A stretch of DNA of 64,000 bases from Microbacterium sp. LWH7-1.2 (GTDB taxonomy: Bacteria > Actinomycetota > Actinomycetes > Actinomycetales > Microbacteriaceae), in the NCBI RefSeq assembly GCF_038397755.1, contig NZ_CP151637.1, positions 62,001-126,000 of the forward strand, given 5' to 3'. Positions 48,588-57,552 of the stretch are shown here, in pieces. Position 1 is the stretch's first letter. The number at the start of each line of letters is the position of its first letter. The notes beneath the pieces are model-generated. The model saw nothing but the letters and a program-made list of their open reading frames with translations. It did not search any database and had not been told where the DNA came from. The position numbers and the translations under genes were made by a program.

Positions 48588-48594
48588 CCGGTCA

Positions 48595-48604
48595 AGTTTA
48601 GGCT
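48595..48604. promoter_or_regulatory. Overlapping divergent -10 elements of pmt and rsmI
   Basis: On the plus strand TAGGCT (48599-48604) lies 6 nt before rsmI GTG 48611; on the minus strand TAAACT (48595-48600) lies 7 nt before pmt GTG 48587. The two hexamers share TA, so both start codons are only 23 nt apart and the polymerases must compete for the site. Both transcripts would be leaderless. Confidence 0.7.
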
Positions 48605-48610
48605 GAGGGC

Positions 48611-49429
48611 GTGATCATCCTCGCGGCGACCCCCATCGGCAACCTCGGGGACGCGTCCCGCCGGCTCGTCGAGGCCCTCGAGGGGGCGACGATCGTCGCC
48701 GCCGAAGACACCCGCACGACGCAGCGGCTGCTGGCCGCCCTCGGCATCGCGAACCGTCCGCGACTGATCGCGTTGCACGACCACAACGAGAAGGAGCGGG
48801 CGCCCGAGCTCGTGGAGCTCGCCCGCGCGCAGGACGTGCTCGTGCTGAGCGATGCCGGCATGCCCACCGTGAGCGACCCAGGCTACGGCCTCGTCGCGGC
48901 GGCCGCGGCAGCCGGCGTCGAGGTGACGGCGATCCCCGGACCGAGCGCGGTCGTGACGGCGCTCGCGGTGTCGGGGCTGCCGACCGACCGCTTCACGTTC
49001 GAGGGCTTCGTGCCGCGCAAGGCGGGGGAGCGGGCCGCGGCCCTCCGCGGGCTGGGCACGGAGCCGCGCACCATGGTCTTCTTCGAGGCGCCGTCGCGCG
49101 TCGCGGCGACGCTCGCCGACATGGCGGCCGCGTTCGGCGCCGACCGCCGCGGCGCGGTGTGCCGTGAGCTGACGAAGCTCCACGAGGAGGTGGCGCGAGG
49201 CACGCTCGCCGAGCTCGCCGCGTGGGCCGAGGCCGGCGTCCGTGGCGAGCTCGTCATCGTCGTGGAGGGCGCGCCGGCCCGCGGCGTCGCGTTCCCGGAC
49301 GCGGTGACACAGGTCCTCGAGCTGGTGCGCGGCGGCACGCGGCTGAAGGAGGCCGCGGCCGAAGTGTCCGGCCTCACCGGGCACTCCAGCCGCGAGCTGT
49401 ATCAGGCGGCGCTCTCCGTCCGCGGGTAA
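48611..49429 (+). CDS. rsmI: 16S rRNA (cytidine(1402)-2'-O)-methyltransferase
   Basis: 272-residue SAM-dependent enzyme of the tetrapyrrole-methylase fold that 2'-O-methylates C1402 in the decoding centre. Family motifs: ILAATPIGNLGDASRRL at the start, VAAEDTRTTQRLL, VLVLSDAGMPTVSDPG and VTAIPGPSAVVTALA. GTG 48611 is a probable leaderless start. Divergent from pmt and followed by metG. Confidence 0.95.
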   Translation: MIILAATPIGNLGDASRRLVEALEGATIVAAEDTRTTQRLLAALGIANRPRLIALHDHNEKERAPELVELARAQDVLVLSDAGMPTVSDPGYGLVAAAAAAGVEVTAIPGPSAVVTALAVSGLPTDRFTFEGFVPRKAGERAAALRGLGTEPRTMVFFEAPSRVAATLADMAAAFGADRRGAVCRELTKLHEEVARGTLAELAAWAEAGVRGELVIVVEGAPARGVAFPDAVTQVLELVRGGTRLKEAAAEVSGLTGHSSRELYQAALSVRG

Positions 49430-49555
49430 CGGCGCCGGCGACCGTCACACCTGGGCTCGCTCCGGGAACACGGGCCCGAGTGTTACATTCGCGCACCTCG
49501 GCGGGTCCGGACGGCCGCGTCCGGTCACGGCGGCGGCCAGGGCACCCGCGCTGAC

Positions 49556-49561
49556 TAGACT
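49556..49561 (+). promoter_or_regulatory. -10 element of a probable leaderless metG promoter
   Basis: TAGACT ends 6 nt before metG GTG 49568, so transcription should start at the G of the start codon. No ribosome site is present between. Confidence 0.7.
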
Positions 49562-49567
49562 CGTCGG

Positions 49568-51148
49568 GTGACTTCCGGCCCCTCGTCCTTCTACATCACG
49601 ACGCCGATCTACTATCCGAGCGACGTGCCCCACATCGGCCACGGCTACACCACCGTGGCGGTCGACAGCCTCGCGCGCTGGCACCGCCAGGCGGGCGACG
49701 ACACCTGGATGCTGACCGGCACCGACGAGCACGGCCAGAAGATGATGCGCGCGGCGTCGGCGAACGGCGTCACCCCGCAGGAGTGGGTCGACAAGCTCGT
49801 CACCGAGGCGTGGTTCCCGCTTCTGGAGACGCTCGACGTCGCCAACGACGACTTCATCCGCACGACGCAGCAGCGCCACGAGGAGCGGGTGCAGCAGTTC
49901 GTCCAGGCGATCTACGACCGCGGCTACATCTACGCCGGCGAGTACGAGGCTCTCTACTGCGTGGGCTGCGAGGAGTTCAAACCCGAATCCGAGATCGTCG
50001 ACGGCACCGGCGCGTTCGAGGGCCTGAAGGTCTGCGCGATCCACTCGAAGCCGCTCGAGCTGCTGCAGGAGAAGAACTACTTCTTCAAGCTCAGCGAGTT
50101 CCAGGACAAGCTCCTCGAGCTCTACTCGAGCGTCCCCGACTTCGTGCGCCCGGAGTCGGCCCGCAACGAGGTCGTGTCGTTCGTCAAGAACGGCCTCAAG
50201 GACCTGTCGATCTCGCGTTCGGCGTTCGACTGGGGCATCCCGCTCCCGTGGGACGAGTCGCACGTCATCTACGTGTGGGTCGACGCTCTCCTCAACTACG
50301 CGACCGCGATCGGCTACGGCGAAGACCCCGCCGAGTTCGCCCGCCGCTGGCCGGCGTACCATATCGTCGGCAAGGACATCCTCCGCTTCCACGCCGTCAT
50401 CTGGCCCGCGATGCTGATGGCCGCGGGTCTCGAGGTGCCGCGCGGCGTCTTCGCGCACGGCTGGCTCCTCGTCGGCGGCGAGAAGATGTCGAAGTCGAAG
50501 CTCACCGGCATCGCGCCCACCGAGATCACCGACGTGTTCGGCTCGGATGCCTACCGCTTCTACTTCCTGTCGGCGATCGCGTTCGGTCAGGACGGCTCGT
50601 TCTCCTGGGAAGACCTGTCGGCCCGCTATCAGGCCGAGCTCGCGAACGGCTTCGGCAACCTCGCGTCCCGCACGACCGCGATGATCGAGCGGTACTTCGA
50701 GGGGATCGTGCCCGCGGCAGGCTCCTACACCGACGCCGACCTGCACATCCAGAAGACGGTGGCGGATGCTGCGGCCCACGCCGACGCCGCGATCGAGCGG
50801 TTCCGCATCGACGAGGCGATCCACGCCATCTGGACGATCGTCGACGCGCTCAACCTGTACATCACCGAGAACGAGCCGTGGGCGCTCGCCAAGGACGACG
50901 CGCAGCGTGGGCGCCTGGGAACGGTGCTCTACACCGCCGCCGAGGGCTTGCGCGCCCTGGCGGTGCTCCTGTCGCCGGTGATGCCTGTCTCGACCGAGAA
51001 GCTCTGGATCGCGCTCGGCGCGGCGGAGTCGATCGGGCGCCTGCAGGATCAGCCGATCCGCGAGGCGGGCGCCTGGGGCGTGCTTCGCCCGGGGACCTCG
51101 GTGAACGGCCTCGCACCGCTGTTCCCGCGCGTCGAGCAGTCGGTCTGA
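49568..51148 (+). CDS. metG: Methionyl-tRNA synthetase
   Basis: 526 residues, class I synthetase charging tRNA-Met. HIGH is at 22-25 (DVPHIGHGYTT) and KMSKS at 306-310. A connective insertion (YCVGCEEF ... CAIH) retains a reduced zinc-knuckle-like Cys set. The C-terminal anticodon-binding helices are present; there is no EMAP-like tail. This size is typical of actinobacterial MetG. The start is GTG, leaderless. Confidence 0.96.
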   Translation: MTSGPSSFYITTPIYYPSDVPHIGHGYTTVAVDSLARWHRQAGDDTWMLTGTDEHGQKMMRAASANGVTPQEWVDKLVTEAWFPLLETLDVANDDFIRTTQQRHEERVQQFVQAIYDRGYIYAGEYEALYCVGCEEFKPESEIVDGTGAFEGLKVCAIHSKPLELLQEKNYFFKLSEFQDKLLELYSSVPDFVRPESARNEVVSFVKNGLKDLSISRSAFDWGIPLPWDESHVIYVWVDALLNYATAIGYGEDPAEFARRWPAYHIVGKDILRFHAVIWPAMLMAAGLEVPRGVFAHGWLLVGGEKMSKSKLTGIAPTEITDVFGSDAYRFYFLSAIAFGQDGSFSWEDLSARYQAELANGFGNLASRTTAMIERYFEGIVPAAGSYTDADLHIQKTVADAAAHADAAIERFRIDEAIHAIWTIVDALNLYITENEPWALAKDDAQRGRLGTVLYTAAEGLRALAVLLSPVMPVSTEKLWIALGAAESIGRLQDQPIREAGAWGVLRPGTSVNGLAPLFPRVEQSV

Positions 51149-51178
51149 CCCCGTGACCGTGTCCCGCTCTTCCGCTCT

Positions 51179-51233
51179 CATGTCCCACTTCTCGCCGCAC
51201 AGCGGGTCCTCTGCCGACGAAAAGTGGGACATG
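51179..51233. repeat. Long inverted repeat ending at the tatD start codon
   Basis: CATGTCCCACTTCTCG (51179-51194) and CGAAAAGTGGGACATG (51218-51233) are inverted copies with one mismatch in 16, around 23 nt. The right arm stops one base before the TatD ATG (51235). It lacks a T tract and has a long loop, so it looks less like a terminator than like an operator, a translational control hairpin or a short mobile repeat. Confidence 0.75.
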
Positions 51234-51234
51234 C

Positions 51235-52146
51235 ATGGGTGAGAAGGCCGTGCCTTATGCCGCGGCGGGCTCCGACCCGTCGCAGTACGTCCGCACCCGC
51301 GAGAAGGGCTCGCGCGACGTCACGTACCCGGCGGCGCCGGAGCCGCTCGCCGTGCCCTTGTACGACAACCACGCTCATCTCGAGATCGAGGACGGCGTCG
51401 GTCTGTCGCTCGACGAGCAGCTGGAGCGCGCCGGAGAGGTCGGTGTGGTCGGGGTGGTGCAGGCCGGCGGCGACATCGACTCGAGCCGCTGGTCGGCGTG
51501 GGCGGCGGCATCCCATCCCCGCGTCCTCGCGGCGGTGGCCATCCACCCCAACGAAGCGCCCGCGTACCAGGCGGCCGGGCGGCTCGACGAGGCCATCGCG
51601 GTGATCGACGAGCTCGCCGCGCAGCCGCGCGTGCGCGCGATCGGCGAGACCGGCCTGGACTTCTTCCGCACCGACGAGGACGGCCGGCCCGCCCAGTTCG
51701 AGAGCTTCGAGGCGCACATCGCCCTCGCGAAGAAGCACGGCATCGCGATGCAGATCCACGACCGCGACGCGCACGAGGCGGTGCTCGATACGCTCGAGCG
51801 CGTCGGCGCGCCCGATCGCACGGTCTTCCACTGCTTCTCGGGCGACGCCGACATGGCGCGCATCGCGGGCGCGCGGGGGTACTACCTCTCGTTCGCCGGC
51901 AACGTGACGTTCAACAACGCGCAGAACCTCCGCGACGCGCTCGCGGTGATCCCGCGCGAGCGGATCCTCGTCGAGACGGATGCCCCGTTCCTCACGCCGA
52001 CCCCGCACCGTGGCCGCCCGAACGCCCCGTACCTGATCCCGGTGACGGTGCGATACATGGCCACGGAGCTCGGCGTCGGCGTCGACGAGCTGTGTGCGCA
52101 GATCGCGGCGAACACGCTCGAGGTCTACGGCGCGTTCGAGGACTGA
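51235..52146 (+). CDS. tatD: TatD-family metal-dependent DNase
   Basis: 303 residues, TIM-barrel hydrolase of the amidohydrolase superfamily. Metal ligands: HAH in YDNHAHLEI, Glu in AIGETGLDFF, His in MQIHDRDAH and VFHCFSG, Asp in LVETDAPFLTPTPHRG. It has an N-terminal extension of about 40 residues before the barrel. The start is directly preceded by an inverted repeat, with no good ribosome site. It lies between metG and a NUDIX gene, the usual tatD neighbourhood of actinobacteria. Confidence 0.94.
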   Translation: MGEKAVPYAAAGSDPSQYVRTREKGSRDVTYPAAPEPLAVPLYDNHAHLEIEDGVGLSLDEQLERAGEVGVVGVVQAGGDIDSSRWSAWAAASHPRVLAAVAIHPNEAPAYQAAGRLDEAIAVIDELAAQPRVRAIGETGLDFFRTDEDGRPAQFESFEAHIALAKKHGIAMQIHDRDAHEAVLDTLERVGAPDRTVFHCFSGDADMARIAGARGYYLSFAGNVTFNNAQNLRDALAVIPRERILVETDAPFLTPTPHRGRPNAPYLIPVTVRYMATELGVGVDELCAQIAANTLEVYGAFED

Positions 52147-52164
52147 GCTGACGCGGGGACTTCG

Positions 52165-52689
52165 GTGGACGACGAGCTGTGGGACCTGTTGGATGGCGCC
52201 GGCGTTCCCGTCGGCCGGACCCACCGCCGGGGCGACCCCAGCTTCCCCGACGGCCTGTTCCACATCGTGGCGTCGGTGTGCGTCGTGCGCGGCGACGGGC
52301 TCGTGCTGGTGACTCGGCGGGCCGCAGCCAAGGACTGGGGTCTCACCTGGGAGTTCCCGGCGGGAAGCGCGCTGACGGGTGAATCGAGCGAGCAGGCGGC
52401 GGTGCGAGAGCTGCACGAGGAGACCGGCGTGCACGTCCGGACCTCGGACCTGCGACTCGTCGGCCGCCTCACCGAGCGGACCGCACTGTTCGACGTCTAC
52501 GTCGCGCAGGTGGCCGGCGACCCGATCCTCGCCCTCGACCCCGATGAGGTGTGCGAGAGCGCGTGGGTGCCCCTCGCCGAGGCGATGCGTCGCGGCGCAG
52601 CCGGCGAGATGGCGGGCCCCTGGACTCCCCGGCTGGAGCAGCTCGGAGCCCGCCTGCACGAGCTGGTGACCACTACGCCGCGCGGCTGA
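52165..52689 (+). CDS. NUDIX hydrolase
   Basis: 174 residues. The NUDIX box is complete: GSALTGESSEQAAVRELHEE followed by TG and a hydrophobic residue, fitting GX5EX7REUXEEXGU. It hydrolyses a nucleoside diphosphate linked to another group; the substrate cannot be read. The N-terminus has the DELWDLLD...VGRTHRRGD pattern of IDI-like NUDIX proteins. GTG 52165 follows tatD by 18 nt, probably in one operon. Confidence 0.9.
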   Translation: MDDELWDLLDGAGVPVGRTHRRGDPSFPDGLFHIVASVCVVRGDGLVLVTRRAAAKDWGLTWEFPAGSALTGESSEQAAVRELHEETGVHVRTSDLRLVGRLTERTALFDVYVAQVAGDPILALDPDEVCESAWVPLAEAMRRGAAGEMAGPWTPRLEQLGARLHELVTTTPRG

Positions 52690-52702
52690 CGGTTCCGCAG
52701 GT

Positions 52703-54007
52703 TCAGTCGATCAGCGGGAGCCCACCCGCGCCGGGCTCCTCCTCGTCGGCGACCTGCTCCGCTTGTCCCGCGTCGAGCACCGGCTTCGCGGCCGCGATGT
52801 GCGAGATCGAGCGCCACACCAGCAGCAGCGTGATGAGTGAGCCGCCGAAGGCGAACCACCAGGGGGCGGTGAGTCCCCACACCTGGGCGAGGATCCCGCC
52901 GATGAACTGCCCGATCACGAGGCCCCCGAAGACGCCGACCATGTTCACCGAGGCGATGCGGCCCTGCAGTTCCATCGGCACGAGGCGCTGGCGGACGGTC
53001 GTCGAGATCGTGCCCCATACGAACGCGTAGAGGCCGAAGCCGAACATGATCACGAACGCGACCGCGGGAGCGGTGGTGAGTGCGAACGAGAGGTGCATGA
53101 GCACTTCGAGCGAGAGGCACACCCGCATGAGCGTCGAGAACGACACGTGCTTCTCGAGCCAGCCGAAGCTGAAGATCGCGATGATGCCGCCGAGTGCGGC
53201 GGACGTCGTGAGGGCGCCATAGCCGACGGGGCCCATGCCCAGGTGCTCCGTGGCGTAGAGCACGAGCACGCCCCAGGGGGCCGCCCACGTGACGTTGAAC
53301 ACCAGGATGATGATGACGAGCGTGCGCACCGGTGCGTTGTGGCGCAGCCACTGCAGCCCCTCGCGGATGGCGTGCGCCTTCGTGCCGCGGTCCGAGTCCG
53401 GGTGTTCGGGCACCGGCGTGCGTGCGATCCGGGAGATGAGCAGCACCGCCAGCGCCACGCACAGCACCTGCAGCACGAACGGCCAGAACGAGCCCACTGC
53501 GAAGAGGAAGGCGCCCAGCGGCGGCCCGGCGAGCTGGTTGGCGACGAGGTAGCCCGCCTGCATGCGGGCGTTGCCGATGCCGAGATCGGCGGGCCTCACC
53601 AGCATCGGCAGCAGCGTGCTGCCGGCCGAATCGGCGAAGACCTCGGCCGTCCCATAGAGGAACGCCACGGCCAGCACCAGCCACACCGTGGCCTGCCCGG
53701 AGACGAGGAACGCCACGAGCACGGCGACGATCACCGCCCGCAGGCCGTTGGCGAGCATCACCAGGCGCCGCCGGTCGTGGTGGTCGGCGACGGCGCCGGC
53801 GAGGAGGCCGAACAGAAGCCACGGCAGGAACTGCATCATGGCGCCGGCCGCCACGAGTACCGGCGACGACGTGAGCGAGGCGATCAGCAGCGGTGCGGCG
53901 GCGAGCGCGATGCCGTCGCCGAGATTGCTCGTCCACGACGACGCGAGCAGCCAGCGAAAATCGGTCCCGAGGCGACGTGGTGCGATCAGTTCCCCGAGCG
54001 AAGGCAT
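52703..54007 (-). CDS. MFS transporter (MFS_3/ enterobactin-exporter-like)
   Basis: 434 residues with 12 predicted membrane helices. The N-terminal FRWLLASSWTSNLGDGIALA and the loop ADHHDRRRLVMLANGLRA (motif A variant) place it with drug/siderophore exporters. The C-terminal tail is short and acidic. ATG 54007 has TACGAT 6 nt upstream and is probably leaderless. Substrate unknown. Confidence 0.88.
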   Translation of the reverse strand: MPSLGELIAPRRLGTDFRWLLASSWTSNLGDGIALAAAPLLIASLTSSPVLVAAGAMMQFLPWLLFGLLAGAVADHHDRRRLVMLANGLRAVIVAVLVAFLVSGQATVWLVLAVAFLYGTAEVFADSAGSTLLPMLVRPADLGIGNARMQAGYLVANQLAGPPLGAFLFAVGSFWPFVLQVLCVALAVLLISRIARTPVPEHPDSDRGTKAHAIREGLQWLRHNAPVRTLVIIILVFNVTWAAPWGVLVLYATEHLGMGPVGYGALTTSAALGGIIAIFSFGWLEKHVSFSTLMRVCLSLEVLMHLSFALTTAPAVAFVIMFGFGLYAFVWGTISTTVRQRLVPMELQGRIASVNMVGVFGGLVIGQFIGGILAQVWGLTAPWWFAFGGSLITLLLVWRSISHIAAAKPVLDAGQAEQVADEEEPGAGGLPLID

Positions 54008-54096
54008 CCCGCCATCGTACGAGCGGCGGAGGCGATACGACACTCGAGCAGCGCGACCCCGGAGTTCACCAGGCGTCTCGTCCGTGCACCGTCGTC

Positions 54097-55560
54097 TCAC
54101 CGCGTGGCCGGCGCGTCCTTCGCGTGGACGAACAGCGTCTCGGTCTGCTCGATGTCCATGCCCTTGGTCTCGGGCACGCGCCACGCGACGTAGATGAACG
54201 ACAGCGCCGCGAACACGGCGTACATGCCGTAGGTGACCGGGAGCGACCACGACGACATCGCGGGGAACGAGATCGTGATCAGGAAGTTCGCGATCCACTG
54301 CGCGCCGGCGGCGACGCCGAGCGCCTTGCCGCGGATGCGGCTGGGGAAGATCTCTCCGAGCAGCACCCATACCAGCGGTCCCCACGACGCACCGAAGCCC
54401 ACGACGAACACGTTCGCCGCGATGAGTGCGATGGGTCCCCACGGTGCGGGCAGCACGACCGCCCCCTCGGCGTCCGTCGTGGAGAACATGAACGAGATGG
54501 CCATGAGCCCGAGCGACAGGGTCATCATGACGGAGCCGGTGAGCAGGATCGGCTTCCGTCCGACACGGTCCACCAGGAAGATCGCGATCAGGGTGACGAG
54601 CACGTTCGTGATCGAGGTCACGACGCTGATCGTGAACGAATCGCTCTCGTCGAAGCCGACCGACTGCCAGAGGCTCGTCGAGTAGTAGAAGATCACGTTG
54701 ATGCCGACGAACTGCTGGAACACCGACAGGATGATGCCCACCCACACGATGCGCTGAAGCCCCAGCACCGGGCCGCGGATCGAGACGCCGGCGTTCTTGC
54801 GATCGGTCTCGATCGCGGTCTGCAGCTCGCGGATCGTCTGGTCGAGGTCGGCGGGCGGGATCAGCCGCGCGAAGATCGCGCGGGCCTCGTCGACGCGGCC
54901 CTTCGACAGCAGGTAGCGCGGCGACTCGGGCACGGTGAACGACAGGATGCCGTACACCGCCGAGGGGATCACGCCCACGAGGAACATCCATCGCCACGCC
55001 TCGAGCCCGAACCAGAGCACGCTGTCGGCGCTGCCCGCGGCGTTCGCCAGCAGTGCGTCCGAGAGCAGCGCAGCGAAGATGCCGATCGTGATCGCGAGCT
55101 GCTGCAGCGAGGCGAGCCCGCCGCGGATCTGGCGCGGCGCGATCTCGGCGATGTACGCCGGCGCGACCACCGACGCGATGCCGATGCCGAGGCCGCCGAC
55201 GACGCGCCACAGGGCGAGGTCCCATGCCGAGAATGCGAGGCCGGCGCCGATCGAACTGACGAAGAACATGATGGCGCCGAGGAACATCACCCGGAGGCGG
55301 CCCCAACGGTCCGACAGGTTGCCGGCGATGATCGCACCCACCGCGCAGCCCAGCAGCGCGATCGCGACGACGAATCCGGTGATGACGTCGCCCAGCGCGA
55401 AGTCCTTCGAGATCGAGTCGACGGCGCCGTTGATCACGGATGAGTCGAAGCCGAAGAGGAAACCCCCGACCGCCGCCGCAACCGAGAGGCCGATCGCTCG
55501 TCGCCCGTACGGACTGCGGAGGGAGAACGCGTCTGCGGGGATCGATCCGGTCGAGTTCAT
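54097..55560 (-). CDS. Sugar porter MFS symporter (xylose/galactose:H+ type)
   Basis: 487 residues, 12 helices. Sugar-porter signatures: GFLFGFDSSVINGAVDSI, GNLSDRWGRLRVMFLG, EIAPRQIRGGLASLQQL, PESPRYLLSKGR, QQFVGINVIFYYS and the final PETKG. It imports a hexose or pentose with protons. ATG 55560 has TAGCGT 7 nt before it. It is divergent from rsmA. It could complement the two xylose-type ABC systems in this window, but is not linked to them. Confidence 0.92.
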   Translation of the reverse strand: MNSTGSIPADAFSLRSPYGRRAIGLSVAAAVGGFLFGFDSSVINGAVDSISKDFALGDVITGFVVAIALLGCAVGAIIAGNLSDRWGRLRVMFLGAIMFFVSSIGAGLAFSAWDLALWRVVGGLGIGIASVVAPAYIAEIAPRQIRGGLASLQQLAITIGIFAALLSDALLANAAGSADSVLWFGLEAWRWMFLVGVIPSAVYGILSFTVPESPRYLLSKGRVDEARAIFARLIPPADLDQTIRELQTAIETDRKNAGVSIRGPVLGLQRIVWVGIILSVFQQFVGINVIFYYSTSLWQSVGFDESDSFTISVVTSITNVLVTLIAIFLVDRVGRKPILLTGSVMMTLSLGLMAISFMFSTTDAEGAVVLPAPWGPIALIAANVFVVGFGASWGPLVWVLLGEIFPSRIRGKALGVAAGAQWIANFLITISFPAMSSWSLPVTYGMYAVFAALSFIYVAWRVPETKGMDIEQTETLFVHAKDAPATR

Positions 55561-55567
55561 GCTGGTC

Positions 55568-55645
55568 ACGCTAGCGTTCTGCCCTCGCCACGGCGAGGGC
55601 ATCCACGGCCCGTCGCCGATGCGCCATCCTGGCGCTCGGTACAGT
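55568..55645. promoter_or_regulatory. Divergent leaderless-type promoters of sugar porter and rsmA
   Basis: Minus strand: TAGCGT (55568-55573), 7 nt before the porter ATG 55560. Plus strand: TACAGT (55640-55645), 7 nt before the rsmA ATG 55653. Both -10 elements predict transcription start at or next to the start codon. Confidence 0.6.
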
Positions 55646-55652
55646 GGGGCGC

Positions 55653-56513
55653 ATGCCCGTGACACTCCTCGGTGCGGCCGAGATCCGCGCGCTGGCCGCC
55701 GAACTCGACGTGACGCCGACCAAGAAACTCGGGCAGAACTTCGTCGTCGACGCCAACACCGTCCGAAAGATCGTGCATGTCGCCGAGGTCGAGCCGGGCG
55801 ATCGGGTGGTCGAGGTGGGGCCGGGTCTCGGGTCGCTCACCCTCGCGATCCTCGAGGCCGGCGCATCCGTCACCGCCGTCGAGATCGACCACCGCCTGGC
55901 CGAGCGGCTGCCCGCCACCGCGGCGAGGCACGGCGTCGCCGACGGCGCGCTCACGGTCGTGGACGCCGATGCGCTGCGGGTGACGGAGTTGCCCGGTGAC
56001 CCCACGGTTCTCGTCGCCAACCTTCCCTACAACGTGAGCGTGCCGGTGCTGCTGCACTTCCTCGAGCACTTCCCGGCGCTCGACCGCGGCGTCGTCATGG
56101 TGCAGGCCGAGGTGGGGGAGCGGCTCGCCGCCCCTCCCGGGTCGAAGGTCTACGGGGCGCCCAGCGTCAAGGCCGCGTGGTACGGGCCGTGGCGGCTCGC
56201 GGGCACGGTGTCGCGCCAGGTCTTCTGGCCCGTCCCGAACGTCGACAGCGTCCTCGTCGGCTTCCATCGCGCGACCGAGCCGCGGGGTGACGAGGAGTTG
56301 CGCAGACGGACCTTCGCGATCGTGGATGCCGCGTTCCAGCAGCGGCGCAAGATGCTCCGGCAGGCGACGGCCGGCGTGCTCGGCGGATCGGCGGCCGCAG
56401 CATCCGTGTTGCTGGAGAGCGCGGGTGTCGCGCCGACCGCACGCGGCGAGGACCTCTCGATCGACGACTACGTGCGCATCGCGCGTGCCGCCGGGAGCAC
56501 AGCGGACAGCTGA
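55653..56513 (+). CDS. rsmA: 16S rRNA dimethyladenosine transferase (KsgA)
   Basis: 286 residues. It dimethylates A1518 and A1519 of 16S rRNA. Motifs: [10 protein letters not shown] at the N-terminus, SAM motif [12 protein letters not shown], and the catalytic NLPYNVS. ATG 55653 fits a leaderless start from TACAGT; the in-frame GTG 55644 lies inside that hexamer and is rejected. In many actinobacteria ispE follows rsmA directly; here four genes intervene. Confidence 0.95.
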   Translation: MPVTLLGAAEIRALAAELDVTPTKKLGQNFVVDANTVRKIVHVAEVEPGDRVVEVGPGLGSLTLAILEAGASVTAVEIDHRLAERLPATAARHGVADGALTVVDADALRVTELPGDPTVLVANLPYNVSVPVLLHFLEHFPALDRGVVMVQAEVGERLAAPPGSKVYGAPSVKAAWYGPWRLAGTVSRQVFWPVPNVDSVLVGFHRATEPRGDEELRRRTFAIVDAAFQQRRKMLRQATAGVLGGSAAAASVLLESAGVAPTARGEDLSIDDYVRIARAAGSTADS

Positions 56514-56516
56514 AAT

Positions 56517-56633
56517 TCAGCGGATCTTCACCGTGCCGTCGGGGAATGCACGAAACATGCCGGTAACATTCCATCGTCCGTCGTCCGGATCCACAGGCAC
56601 CTCGCCTTCCGGCGGACCGGAGTGACCCGACAT
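56517..56633 (-). CDS. Possible 38-residue small protein, opposite the intergenic region
   Basis: A minus-strand reading frame of 38 codons begins at ATG 56633-56631, within the same CATG as the phosphodiesterase start on the other strand, and ends in TGA at 56517. It fills the whole rsmA-phosphodiesterase gap. Its protein has plausible composition ([18 protein letters not shown]), but third-position GC is lower than in neighbouring genes and no ribosome site is obvious. It may be a real small gene or chance. Confidence 0.25.
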   Translation of the reverse strand: MSGHSGPPEGEVPVDPDDGRWNVTGMFRAFPDGTVKIR

Positions 56634-57552
56634 GCGCACCGCCGAATACCCGGCCCCCGAACGCATCCTGCTGCATCTCAGCGACACGCACCTGCGTGCG
56701 CCCTCGACCCCGCGCCTCTTCGACGTCGTCGACGGCGCCAACCGGCTCGCCGAGACCGTCGGCGTGATCGAGTCCAGCGGCCTCCGTCCTGACGCGATCG
56801 TCGTCACCGGAGACCTCGCGGACCTCGGCGAACCCGGCGCGTACGCGGCGCTGCGGGCGCTGGTCGAGCCGTTCGCGGAGCGCATCGGCGCGCGCGTGCT
56901 GTGGGTGATGGGCAATCACGACGAGCGCGGGGCCTTCCGCGTGGGCCTCTATGGCGAGGCATCCGACGATCGACCCGTGGATCGGGTCGACGAGCTCGAC
57001 GGCCTCCGCGTGATCACGCTCGACACCAGCGTGCCCGGCCACCACCACGGCGAGCTGAGCGACGAGCAGCTCATGTGGCTCGCCGGCGTGCTGGCCACGC
57101 CGGCACCCCTCGGCACGATCCTCGCGATGCACCACCCGCCCGTGCCCAGCGTGCTGCCGCTCGCGGCGAGCGTCGAGCTGCACGACCAGCGCCGGCTCGC
57201 GGGGGTGCTGCGCGGCACCGACGTGCGGGCCATCATCGCCGGCCACCTCCACTATTCGACCTTCGCGACGTTCGCGGGCATTCCGGTGTCGGTGGCGTCA
57301 TCGACCTGCTACGCCCAGGACCTCACGGTTCCCGTCGGCGGCACGCGTCCTCAGGACGGCGCGCAGGCGTTCAACATCGTGCACGTGTACGACGACACGG
57401 TCGTGCACTCTGTCGTCCCGGTCGACGCGCCTCGCGCACTCGAGCACATCGACGCCGAGGAGGCGCAGCGACGGCTCGGCGCGGCCGGCGTCGCGCCGTT
57501 CACCGCCGGGCGGAAGGATGCGCCGACCGCGCCGATTCCCGTGCTGCACTGA
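56632..57552 (+). CDS. Metallophosphoesterase, cyclic-nucleotide phosphodiesterase-like (CpdA/Rv0805 type)
   Basis: 306 residues, calcineurin-like fold with two metals. Ligands: [11 protein letters not shown] (DxH), [10 protein letters not shown] (GDxxD), [10 protein letters not shown] (GNHD/E), [10 protein letters not shown] and [11 protein letters not shown] (GHxH). Size and motif order fit class III 3',5'-cyclic nucleotide phosphodiesterases. The start ATG 56632 has only a distant GGAG. Its last 53 bases overlap the 3' end of the Stealth gene on the other strand. Confidence 0.92.
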   Translation: MRTAEYPAPERILLHLSDTHLRAPSTPRLFDVVDGANRLAETVGVIESSGLRPDAIVVTGDLADLGEPGAYAALRALVEPFAERIGARVLWVMGNHDERGAFRVGLYGEASDDRPVDRVDELDGLRVITLDTSVPGHHHGELSDEQLMWLAGVLATPAPLGTILAMHHPPVPSVLPLAASVELHDQRRLAGVLRGTDVRAIIAGHLHYSTFATFAGIPVSVASSTCYAQDLTVPVGGTRPQDGAQAFNIVHVYDDTVVHSVVPVDAPRALEHIDAEEAQRRLGAAGVAPFTAGRKDAPTAPIPVLH

